DNA of 41,329 nt from an uncultured Christensenellaceae bacterium. GTDB taxonomy: Bacteria > Bacillota > Clostridia > Christensenellales > Pumilibacteraceae. The notes below the pieces were generated by a model, which was not told the DNA's origin, made no database searches, and saw only the letters and a list, made by a program, of their open reading frames with translations. Positions 34,002 through 41,157 of the stretch are shown in pieces; within the stretch, counting starts at the first letter, position 1, and each line of letters starts with the position of its first letter. The stretch covers positions 19,307 through 60,635 of the forward strand of contig CAJULE010000012.1 in NCBI GenBank assembly GCA_910587445.1, written 5' to 3'. The position numbers and the translations under genes were made by a program.

Positions 34002-34361
34002 GTGGAAGATAACATCGAATCAAAAAAACTAAAAGAAATCGGGAACCGTCTCCGAGAAGCAAGGCAAGCCGCGGGACTAACGCAAGCAGATGTTGCTTAT
34101 TCCGCAAACATCAACGCTTCCCACCTTTCTGATATAGAATGTGGCAAGAAGCAACTGAGCATTCTCACCTTCTGCAAAATAATTGAAGTAATCCGAGTGT
34201 CGGCAGATGAAATCCTTCGTCCGAATGTTCCTTCCGTCAATTCGATTTATCAAGGTGAGTTCTCAAAAATATTCAAAGATTGCAGCGCCGCGGAACTTGA
34301 ATCGCTCCTAAAAATAATTCAGGAAATCAAGACATCAATGCGAACTAACAAAGACGATTAA
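34002..34361 (+). CDS. XRE-family transcriptional regulator (right of divergent pair)
   Basis: 119 residues, GTG start with AAGGAGGTG upstream. The helix-turn-helix is GNRLREARQAAGLTQADVAYSANINASHLSDIECGKKQLSI. A C-terminal helix (AAELESLLKIIQEIKTSM) probably dimerises. It reads towards the recombinase operon but ends at its own terminator, so it is likely a cis-linked regulator, Cro/CI-like, binding the CCATAGCCGA sites. Confidence 0.88.
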   Translation: MEDNIESKKLKEIGNRLREARQAAGLTQADVAYSANINASHLSDIECGKKQLSILTFCKIIEVIRVSADEILRPNVPSVNSIYQGEFSKIFKDCSAAELESLLKIIQEIKTSMRTNKDD

Positions 34362-34370
34362 CAAGAATGG

Positions 34371-34397
34371 GTGGAGACAGCTCCACTCTTTTTTTAT
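34371..34397 (+). terminator. Terminator after the right XRE gene
   Basis: GTGGAG-ACAG-CTCCAC perfect 6-bp stem (34371-34386), followed by TCTTTTTTT. Confidence 0.8.
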
Positions 34398-34424
34398 TAA
34401 TTTCAAAAAAAGTTCCTTTTTCAT

Positions 34425-34456
34425 AAACCAGTGGTTATTTACTTAACCGCTGGTTT
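34425..34456. repeat. 13-base inverted repeat upstream of the recombinase operon
   Basis: AAACCAGTGGTTA (34425-34437) and TAACCGCTGGTTT (34444-34456) are inverted copies with one difference and a 6-base spacer. The repeat abuts the presumed promoter (TATAAT 34481-34486). It may be an operator, a second terminator (TTTTTT follows at 34462) or a recombinase site. Confidence 0.6.
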
Positions 34457-34480
34457 ATTCCTTTTTTCGGCGCTTGGCTC

Positions 34481-34486
34481 TATAAT
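34481..34486 (+). promoter_or_regulatory. -10 box of the recombinase operon
   Basis: TATAAT, about 29 bases before the ATG at 34515. No good -35 is visible; the inverted repeat lies where an activator or repressor would bind. Confidence 0.45.
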
Positions 34487-34514
34487 TTTCACATAATTAT
34501 GCTTGAGGTTTTTT

Positions 34515-35138
34515 ATGCCAAACGAAATTGACATTATAAATAAGTTTCAGGAAATAGCAAACGCCCCCCAGCAACTTTCGATTTTCGGCAACAGCTCGGA
34601 ACACGCTCAGAAAGTTGCAGACCACAAAAATTGGCTTCACAGTATTCGACATGAATTTCCTAACCCCGCAACGTCTTTCAAAGTTGGCGTTTATATTCGA
34701 TACTTCAATCAAACCCGGTATGAAGATTATCTCGCATATCATAAGAAACAGTTCCAGGACACAATCAACCTTTGCCCGAATTGGACTCTCGTTGATTTTT
34801 ATATTGACGAAGGCGCAACTGCTCCCAATATGGAATCTGCACCCGAATGGAGTCGACTCTTGAATGAAGCAATGGAAGGCAAGATTGATTTGATTATTAC
34901 GCAAAAAGTTTCGAACGTTTCCAAGAAAATGCATGAGGTTACATTATGCGCCAGGCTGCTTGCGACACACACTCCTCCTATTGGGATTTACTTTATTTCG
35001 GAGGATATTTTCACCCTGGCTTCCTATTACCAAAATGACATAAAAGACACTTTCTTCCTTCCGTCCCCGGATTGGAAAGTTTTACCCGAAGATACCGCTC
35101 CGGAATATATAAGCGATAAAGGAACCCCCAATGATTGA
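34515..35138 (+). CDS. Serine-recombinase-like protein without catalytic residues
   Basis: 207 residues. Residues 56-165 follow the fold of the serine recombinase catalytic domain: VGVYIRYFNQ for the usual YxRVS start, FYIDEGATAP for the YxDEGxSG block, GKIDLIITQKVSNVSKK for the DLIITKSxSRFARN block, then IGIYFISEDIFTL. The nucleophile is replaced: Phe64 stands where the neighbour has Ser57. The two catalytic arginines of SRFARN are Asn134 and Lys137. There is no DNA-binding recombinase domain after it. It cannot cut DNA by the known mechanism; it may be a structural partner or regulator of the active recombinase, whose start it overlaps by 8 bases. ATG 34515 has GAGG 6 bases upstream; a TTG at 34503 is less likely. 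Confidence 0.8.
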   Translation: MPNEIDIINKFQEIANAPQQLSIFGNSSEHAQKVADHKNWLHSIRHEFPNPATSFKVGVYIRYFNQTRYEDYLAYHKKQFQDTINLCPNWTLVDFYIDEGATAPNMESAPEWSRLLNEAMEGKIDLIITQKVSNVSKKMHEVTLCARLLATHTPPIGIYFISEDIFTLASYYQNDIKDTFFLPSPDWKVLPEDTAPEYISDKGTPND

Positions 35139-37041
35139 TGAAGAACGCCGTGAAAGCCGGCAACGTGAAAAAGCAAAAGCGCGTAAGCGTATGCGCTTTG
35201 AAATTGATGAAGATAACTACGAATTCACACCCGCGCGGAAAAGAGTCGATTATTACGACAATGACACGCCTATGCGGGTGGTTATTTATGTCCGCGTTTC
35301 TACTGATGATGTCCGTCAGACCACTTCCTTCGAATTGCAAAGGCAATATTATGAAGAGTTTGTGCAGAAGCATCCGCATTGGACACTTATAAAAATTTAC
35401 GCGGACGAAGGCATAAGTGGAACCTCCCGCTTACACCGCGACAACTTCAATGAAATGATTGCTGACTGCAAAGCCGGCAAAGCTGATCTTATAATTACAA
35501 AGAGCGTTTCACGTTTTGCCAGAAACGTAGTTGACTGTATCGGGCTTACGCGCGACCTTGCTGAATTAAAGCCTCCTGTCGGTGTTTTCTTTGAGTCCGA
35601 ATGCATCTTCTCTTTGAATGACGATTCCCAAATGGCGCTGTCCTTCCAAGCTACTATGGCAGAAGAAGAATCACATACCCGCAGCCGCAGTATGGAAACC
35701 TCTTTGCGTATGCGCTTAGACCACGGCATTCCTCTTACCCCGAAGCTGCTCGGATATACGCACGATGAAGATGGAAATTTAATCATCAACCCAGAAGAAG
35801 CGCCCACCGTAAAACTCACGTTCTATATGTATCTTTACGGTTATTCAACGCAGCAAATTGCAGATACTTTGAACGCGCTCGGAAGAAAGTCATATCTGGG
35901 AAATGTAAACAAATGGACCTCAAGCGGCGTAGTTCAAATCCTACGGAACGAGCGACACTGCGGCGATGTCCTTACAAGGAAAACTTTCACGCCAAATTAT
36001 CGTGATCATAAATCCGTTAAAAATCGCGGAGACCGTCCACAAAGCAGATATCATAAACACCACGAAGCCATCGTTTCAAGGGATGATTTTATCGCGGTTC
36101 AGCGTATGCTGGATAATGCCAAATACAGAAATAAATCCTTCCTGCCAGAACTCCGTGTAATTGACAGCGGCATATTAAAAGGTTTTGTTGTGATTAACCC
36201 CCGTTGGGCTGGCTTCAAGGAAATAAACTACTTCGAAGCCGCAAACAGCGTTTATACCGCTCCAGAAGATGAGCAACAAACAGAACCGCAAGCGCCCCCT
36301 GAAATCAAGATTCCGGTGGAAGCCGGCGACTTTGACTTGCGCGGGTTCGAAATAACGCGCACAGAGTTTTTCGATAGTGTCCGCCGCCCTTCCATCACCT
36401 TCGCAGAGAAAAAGCTCAAGTTAAGCACAGAGTGCATACGGAAGCTGGGTGAAAGAAACTATATCGAACTGTTGATTAACCCGATAGAAAAGAAATTCGC
36501 CATTCGCACCACCGACAAATCAAATCGTCAAGCGGTTGTCTGCTCGAAAATATCAGAGAAAGTTTACTATTCTCGCCCGATTTCTACCGCCGCTTTTAAC
36601 GATACACTCTTTTCGCTTTTCGGATGGAACACTGACTGCCGTTATCGCATAATCGGTTCCCTTTATGAAAAAGATAATGAAATCGCGTACATCTTTGATA
36701 CCACCAATTCAGAAGCGTTCTTCAAGTCATATGTTTTAACCAGCCAGGAAGCCTCCGAAGCTGGCAGCAAAGGAAGTGTTCAACCTTATACCCCCTCGCG
36801 CAATCGTATCCGCGCAATACCGCAAGCGTGGACCGATAGTTTTGGAAAGCCGTACTATTTACACGAACAGACTCTCGCTGCACTTGCTAACCAAAGCGAG
36901 TCAGATTGGAAAATAAGAATGGAAGGTCAACTATTTGAAACAGGAAAACAAATACGAGTGACCGGCTTTGAAGAATTGCAAACCTACATAAAACAAGAAA
37001 TTAACGGCATAACACCACAGGAGGTAATACCTAATGATTGA
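35131..37041 (+). CDS. Large serine recombinase with novel C-terminal domain
   Basis: 636 residues. After a 45-residue charged N-terminus comes the catalytic domain with R55-V-S57 (YVRVSTDD), ADEGISGTS (91-99) and SRFARN (127-132), all intact. The recombinase domain follows (about 195-335: GYSTQQIADTLNALG, TSSGVVQILRNERHCGDV, HEAIVSRDDFIAVQRML). The usual next part, a zinc ribbon with CxxC pairs and a coiled coil, is absent. Instead a domain at 402-535 (FEITRTEFFDS...YIELLINP...AIR...LFGW...YRIIG) and a short block (IPQAWTDSFGKPYYLHEQ, 563-580) appear; both recur in the next gene. It should integrate and excise the element. The start overlaps the preceding stop by 8 bases. Confidence 0.9.
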   Translation: MIDEERRESRQREKAKARKRMRFEIDEDNYEFTPARKRVDYYDNDTPMRVVIYVRVSTDDVRQTTSFELQRQYYEEFVQKHPHWTLIKIYADEGISGTSRLHRDNFNEMIADCKAGKADLIITKSVSRFARNVVDCIGLTRDLAELKPPVGVFFESECIFSLNDDSQMALSFQATMAEEESHTRSRSMETSLRMRLDHGIPLTPKLLGYTHDEDGNLIINPEEAPTVKLTFYMYLYGYSTQQIADTLNALGRKSYLGNVNKWTSSGVVQILRNERHCGDVLTRKTFTPNYRDHKSVKNRGDRPQSRYHKHHEAIVSRDDFIAVQRMLDNAKYRNKSFLPELRVIDSGILKGFVVINPRWAGFKEINYFEAANSVYTAPEDEQQTEPQAPPEIKIPVEAGDFDLRGFEITRTEFFDSVRRPSITFAEKKLKLSTECIRKLGERNYIELLINPIEKKFAIRTTDKSNRQAVVCSKISEKVYYSRPISTAAFNDTLFSLFGWNTDCRYRIIGSLYEKDNEIAYIFDTTNSEAFFKSYVLTSQEASEAGSKGSVQPYTPSRNRIRAIPQAWTDSFGKPYYLHEQTLAALANQSESDWKIRMEGQLFETGKQIRVTGFEELQTYIKQEINGITPQEVIPND

Positions 37042-37804
37042 AAATGAAGAAACCACCACTGAACTTGAGCAGCCTACTCCGAATGGCGTTCCCATTCCCG
37101 ATGGCAATGTTCCTCCTGTTCTTGGCGAGAATGATGAACTGCTTGAACTGAACGAGGATTTTAACTTTGATGATTTCCAGGTTGTTAGGCGTGAATTCTT
37201 CGCGCATATGCACGAACCTTCCGTTTCTTTTAACAACTGCAAGTTCTATGTCAACGCCGCTTGCCTATCCAAGTTCCCGAATTCTGGGTATGCGCAGGTA
37301 CTCGTTAACCGCGAAAGAAAGATACTCGCTCTTCGTCCTTGTAACGAAGGTTCACGCGATTCCTTTATGTGGTGTACCGAACCCGGAAAAGGAAAACGCA
37401 AACCCAAGCCGATAACATGTAAGCTGTTCTTCGCAAAAATTGTTGAGCTTATGGGCTGGAACCCCGATTATAGGTATAAACTACTCGGCAAACTCATCCA
37501 CTCGAACGGCGAATACCTTATTGCGTTCGACCTCACAGCTGCAGAGGTTTACCAGAAGTTTTTCCCCGAAGGCGCAAAACCGAAAGTTTCCAGAACTCCG
37601 GTGTTCCCGCAGGATTGGCAGAATCAATTCGGTTTGCCTTATAACGAACATAAGCAGTCGATGCAAATTAATATCTTTGACGGTTACGCAATTTATACAA
37701 TTAAAGATGACTCGCAGCAGAAGCCGGAAGAGACACCCGTGGGTGGTCAGGAACAACCCTCTCTCTCCGTTGGCATAACAGCCGGAGGTGGCTCACATGT
37801 ATAG
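37034..37804 (+). CDS. Stand-alone copy of the recombinase C-terminal domain
   Basis: 256 residues. After an acidic Pro-rich N-terminus (about 1-45) the sequence follows the recombinase tail: FQVVRREFFAHMHEPSVSF against FEITRTEFFDSVRRPSITF, YAQVLVNRERKILALRP against YIELLINPIEKKFAIRT, LMGWNPDYRYKLLGKL against LFGWNTDCRYRIIGSL, and FPQDWQNQFGLPYNEHKQ against IPQAWTDSFGKPYYLHEQ. Function unknown; a role in binding the same partner or DNA as the recombinase tail is inferred. ATG has AGGAGG 9 bases upstream and overlaps the recombinase stop by 8 bases, in the same AATGATTGA arrangement as the previous junction. Confidence 0.8.
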   Translation: MIENEETTTELEQPTPNGVPIPDGNVPPVLGENDELLELNEDFNFDDFQVVRREFFAHMHEPSVSFNNCKFYVNAACLSKFPNSGYAQVLVNRERKILALRPCNEGSRDSFMWCTEPGKGKRKPKPITCKLFFAKIVELMGWNPDYRYKLLGKLIHSNGEYLIAFDLTAAEVYQKFFPEGAKPKVSRTPVFPQDWQNQFGLPYNEHKQSMQINIFDGYAIYTIKDDSQQKPEETPVGGQEQPSLSVGITAGGGSHV

Positions 37805-38189
37805 TTCCACGTCCACACCCACTACAATAGCTATTGACCTAAAAAAATACAGAATACGCATCCATAAGCAGACCATTCACCTTCTTGGTGATCCTAAGTA
37901 TATTCAGCTTCTGGTTAATCCGCTCACGATGGCTGTCGCAATTCGTCCGGTAGAAAAAGAGCTATCCGGGGACCAGTCCCACAAGGTAAATATGAGCCTG
38001 ATGAATTCCGATAACTCCTATGAAATCTATAGCCGGTCTTTTATCACCCGCCTTTGCGAAGTTATCGGCGGGCTGGAAACGAACTGCTCTTACCGCCTTT
38101 CGGGTGAAGTGATTTCATCTAAAGCTGCGGCAGTTTTTTCATTAAAAACGATAAAACGCATCGAGCCGGAGGTTCCAAATGGAAACTAA
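37797..38189 (+). CDS. Minimal version of the same domain
   Basis: 130 residues. Residues from about 10 match the core of the previous two: YIQLLVNPLTMAVAIRPVE for YIELLINPIEKKFAIR, then SRSFITRLCEVIGGLETNCSYRLSG for SRPISTAAFNDTLFSLFGWNTDCRYRIIG, and VFSLKTI. The N-terminal REFF block and the PxxW block are missing, so it is the domain core alone. ATG 37797 is chosen over a GTG at 37788 because GGAGG sits 8 bases upstream. It overlaps both neighbours (8 and 11 bases). Confidence 0.75.
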   Translation: MYSSTSTPTTIAIDLKKYRIRIHKQTIHLLGDPKYIQLLVNPLTMAVAIRPVEKELSGDQSHKVNMSLMNSDNSYEIYSRSFITRLCEVIGGLETNCSYRLSGEVISSKAAAVFSLKTIKRIEPEVPNGN

Positions 38190-39111
38190 CCATACGCTTG
38201 AAATATGTAAAGAATTCAAATCTCTCATTCGCCCACACCCGCAAAAAGAATTCCTGGAACTTGAAACCAGCATTCTCAATAACGGCTGCCTGGAACCTAT
38301 AAAGGTCTGGCGCGGATATATCGTTGATGGTCATTGCCGTTACGATATTTGTACCAGGTACCATATCCCTTTTTCCGTTGAAGAAATGCCATTCGACTGT
38401 AAGGAAGCAGCAGTTGTATGGATTTGCGCAACGCAATGCAAACGCGAAAATATAACCGAAGAGGCACGCCACTTCCTCATAGGGATGCAATATGAAACAG
38501 AGAAAATCATCAATTCAAATAAACGCGATGACCTCTTAAACCCACAAGAAGAAGATGACTTTTTACCAGAAAGCGAAATACTCCCCTGCCGCCACATCAC
38601 GGCGCAGCGGCTTGCAAAAGAAAATAACGTATCCTTTGGAACCATACAGAAGTATGCCAGGTACACCCGCGCTATTTTGGAAATAGGCAGAAAAGCACCT
38701 GAACTTGTACCCAAAATTTTATCCGGGCGTTACAAAATGTCGCACAATAGCATCTTGGAAATTGAAAGGATGTCTCCGGAAGAAATTCAAAAATTAAACA
38801 AACGGCTCGGTAATTCCCGAAACCAGGTAATCCTGAAATTCAAAAAAAGTAGAGCCGTTATTCAAAGTAATTACACCACTTCCGCTTCCGGCACGCAATC
38901 ATCTGTAAAAGATATGCCCAGCTTCGATCCAGATGCCGCCATCAATAGCTTAACGCTCACCATCCCATCCTGGCTTGATTCAATACAACGCACAAAACAA
39001 AATACTAATTTCAACCACGTTTCTAAGCCAGCCCTAATAAAAGCCCAAACCATACTTGACGAGCTTGCAACCGCAGTAACTGAATTGCTATTTTTAATTG
39101 AGGAGGTTTAA
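38179..39111 (+). CDS. ParB-like DNA-binding protein
   Basis: 310 residues. The N-terminus is a ParB/RepB-type domain: a FLELETSILNNGCLEPIKVW segment, then VDGHCRYDIC (the DGHxR block that binds CTP in true ParB). A helix-turn-helix follows (ITAQRLAKENNVSFGTIQKYARY), then a helical C-terminus after a Ser/Thr linker. It may bind element DNA for partition or regulate operon genes; no ParA is in the window, so classic partition is not supported. GGAGG precedes the ATG; it overlaps the previous gene by 11 bases. Confidence 0.82.
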   Translation: METNHTLEICKEFKSLIRPHPQKEFLELETSILNNGCLEPIKVWRGYIVDGHCRYDICTRYHIPFSVEEMPFDCKEAAVVWICATQCKRENITEEARHFLIGMQYETEKIINSNKRDDLLNPQEEDDFLPESEILPCRHITAQRLAKENNVSFGTIQKYARYTRAILEIGRKAPELVPKILSGRYKMSHNSILEIERMSPEEIQKLNKRLGNSRNQVILKFKKSRAVIQSNYTTSASGTQSSVKDMPSFDPDAAINSLTLTIPSWLDSIQRTKQNTNFNHVSKPALIKAQTILDELATAVTELLFLIEEV

Positions 39112-39112
39112 A

Positions 39113-40069
39113 ATGCCCGATTTCTCTGCTTTTGTACCCAACGTACATTTTGAGCAAATACCCATAAAACACCTGGTATCCAACCAGGAATATCAGCGCA
39201 ATCTCTCCCGCTCACACATTAACCGCGCGGCAGAGAACTTTGACCTTTACCAAATTAACCCCGTAAAAGTCAGCCGCCGCAACGGAATAAATTATGTATT
39301 CAACGGTCAGCACACCATTGAAATCGTGGCGCTCGTTTCCGGTTCGCGCGAAACCCCGGTATGGTGTATGGTTTACGATGACCTTGATTATTCGCATGAA
39401 GCTGACATCTTCGCAAACCAGATGAAGTTTGTCAAACCGCTTATTCCATATGAGATTTTTATGGCAAATATCGAAGCCGGAAATGATAAACAATTGATGA
39501 TACGCGACCTGGTTGAATCCTATGGAATGATAATCGGTTCTTCCAAAAAACCGGGTGCAATTTGCGCGGTTTCTACTCTTGAGTACATCTTCGATAAACA
39601 TGGATACCACGCCTTAGACCGCGTATTACGGCTAATTATCGGGGCTTGGGAAGGAGACTTTAATTCCTTCAGCGCCAATATTATGAAAGCAGTTGCAAAG
39701 CTGGTTATGGTTTATAAAGAGTCGCTGGACGATGACCTTTTCAAAGAGAAACTCGGTGCAATTTCCATTAAACAGCTCACCCGCAACGCTAAAGAACGCC
39801 GGGCAGGTTTTATGGGATACGCTGAAGTAATGGTTCTGGAATATAACGGAAAGAAAAAGTCCAACGCCGCAAAACTCCCGCTGAACGCGCTCTTCGCAAA
39901 GGACTATTCTGGTCTTGACAACATTGGCGAGGACGATGAGTTCTATGAAGTAAATGACGATGCACTTTTCCAAAACGGCAGTCAGGTTGAGGAACTCACA
40001 CTTGACGAAAATCTCAACGATGTAAATTCGGAGGATGAAGAAGAATCCGGAGACGGAGATGAAGAATAA
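39113..40069 (+). CDS. ParB-fold protein, DUF6551-like
   Basis: 318 residues starting MPDFSAFVPNVHFEQIPIKHLVSN (AGGAGG 6 bases upstream, one base after the preceding stop). The N-terminal ~90 residues have the ParB/sulfiredoxin-like pattern IPIKHLVSNQEYQRNLS...VSRRNGINYVFNGQHTIEI, with NGQHT in place of DGxHR. A helical middle part follows and an acidic tail (about 60 residues rich in Asp and Glu) ends the protein. It resembles the DUF6551 family seen in gut Firmicutes elements; function not known. Pairing with the ParB-like gene suggests one complex. Confidence 0.72.
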   Translation: MPDFSAFVPNVHFEQIPIKHLVSNQEYQRNLSRSHINRAAENFDLYQINPVKVSRRNGINYVFNGQHTIEIVALVSGSRETPVWCMVYDDLDYSHEADIFANQMKFVKPLIPYEIFMANIEAGNDKQLMIRDLVESYGMIIGSSKKPGAICAVSTLEYIFDKHGYHALDRVLRLIIGAWEGDFNSFSANIMKAVAKLVMVYKESLDDDLFKEKLGAISIKQLTRNAKERRAGFMGYAEVMVLEYNGKKKSNAAKLPLNALFAKDYSGLDNIGEDDEFYEVNDDALFQNGSQVEELTLDENLNDVNSEDEEESGDGDEE

Positions 40070-40268
40070 AACATCACGCCCTGAGCTGAAATTCCACTTC
40101 CACAACCCGAACTCACCGGAAGAAACCGTCAAACTTATAATAAATGTTTTTTACGATGTGCAACTCCCCCGCGCAAAGAAAGCTATTGATGAAGCGTTAA
40201 TGGTTATGGTTGAAGCTGAACATGCCGCTTCCGAAAAAGAAGAAAAACCACCACCCGAAACCGGATGA
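40059..40268 (+). CDS. Small conserved element protein
   Basis: 69 residues, MKNKTSRPELKFHFHNPNSPEETVKLIINVF..., then helices and a Lys/Glu/Pro-rich end. The HFHNPNSPEET segment looks like that of small proteins common in Clostridia mobile elements; function unknown. The ATG at 40059 has GGAG upstream; an earlier ATG (40035) has no spacing to GGAGG. It overlaps the previous gene by 11 bases and closes the operon. Confidence 0.68.
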   Translation: MKNKTSRPELKFHFHNPNSPEETVKLIINVFYDVQLPRAKKAIDEALMVMVEAEHAASEKEEKPPPETG

Positions 40269-40277
40269 TGGTTTTTT
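40243..40277. terminator. Bidirectional terminator between convergent units
   Basis: AAAAACCA (40243-40250) pairs with TGGTTTTT (40269-40276), T run on the plus side and A run giving T on the minus side. It serves the recombinase operon and the GIY-YIG gene. Confidence 0.75.
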
Positions 40278-40290
40278 GCATTTCATAATA

Positions 40291-41142
40291 TCAATTATCG
40301 TTGTACCCGTTTTTTATCGTATCAAAGCACTTCTTCCAATACTGCTCTCTGTTCTTAACTTTCTCAGGATCATAAGATAAACCGAAATATTCCAAAAGCG
40401 TATATGTAAAATATTGCTCAAAATACTCATCGCCCTTCTCATCATACAAGCGCCGCAATTTTACATTTCCACCATGCTTACTGCTCAGGTAATTACCCCA
40501 TCTCTGCGCCACACCTTCTGTGCCGGTTGCAGAGCCGATATAGAGCTTTCCGTTGCTGGTATCTGTCAAGCAATAAACGCCCGTTACCTTTTTCAAAGCC
40601 TCGTAATAGGTTGGTAGAATTCGTCCTGCGAACACATCCTTCAATCTTGCATACGGCAGATGCACTCGGTCATATCCCTCGAATTTTTCGCCGCTATACA
40701 TACAAGGCAATATTTCTTTTACAACTATCGCGGGCAGTCTGTTTTCAATCTTGAAAACATAACCACCATAAGAGCTGTTCCTTTTATGATTTACTATCAC
40801 CCGCCCAAAAAAAGGTTTATACTTTTCTATCGGCTCAACCTCCGCTCTGCTATTTTCAGGCACTGATTTAATCACAGCCGCCGAAATAAACAACCACTCG
40901 TCATAACCGATTTGAATAAAACTGAAAACAGGTTGCCCTGGATAAAAATTTCTCTTGTTGCTCGCAGCCCAGCCCCAATATGAGCAATTTGTTATTCCGC
41001 TTTCTTTTTCAGCCATATCACAGCGAAGCCAACGGTCTACGAAATACTCCGCGCCCGTTCCCGCAGTTGTATTCAGCTCAATTTTTCCGTTCTTTATTTC
41101 ATCAGGGGTGAGGTTAAGCACATCCTTTAATAAAAGTTCCAT
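40291..41142 (-). CDS. GIY-YIG nuclease-domain protein
   Basis: 283 residues. Residues about 186-283 form a GIY-YIG domain: G188-V-Y190 and Y201-I-G203 of the motif, R214 and the metal-binding E266 (NREQYW), with an Asn near the end. The N-terminal ~185 residues are an unrecognised domain (YWGWAASNKRNFYPGQPVFSF, GGYVFKIENRLPAIVV) that probably sets specificity. Roles could be restriction, homing or DNA processing; the sequence does not decide. GAGGAG lies upstream of the ATG. A gene of unknown type precedes it by 15 bases on the same strand. Confidence 0.85.
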   Translation of the reverse strand: MELLLKDVLNLTPDEIKNGKIELNTTAGTGAEYFVDRWLRCDMAEKESGITNCSYWGWAASNKRNFYPGQPVFSFIQIGYDEWLFISAAVIKSVPENSRAEVEPIEKYKPFFGRVIVNHKRNSSYGGYVFKIENRLPAIVVKEILPCMYSGEKFEGYDRVHLPYARLKDVFAGRILPTYYEALKKVTGVYCLTDTSNGKLYIGSATGTEGVAQRWGNYLSSKHGGNVKLRRLYDEKGDEYFEQYFTYTLLEYFGLSYDPEKVKNREQYWKKCFDTIKNGYNDN

Positions 41143-41157
41143 CGATTTTCTCTCCTC

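Noticed and set aside
34497..34934. 145-codon minus-strand frame
   Set aside because: Antisense to the dead recombinase gene, which has the ribosome site and family match.
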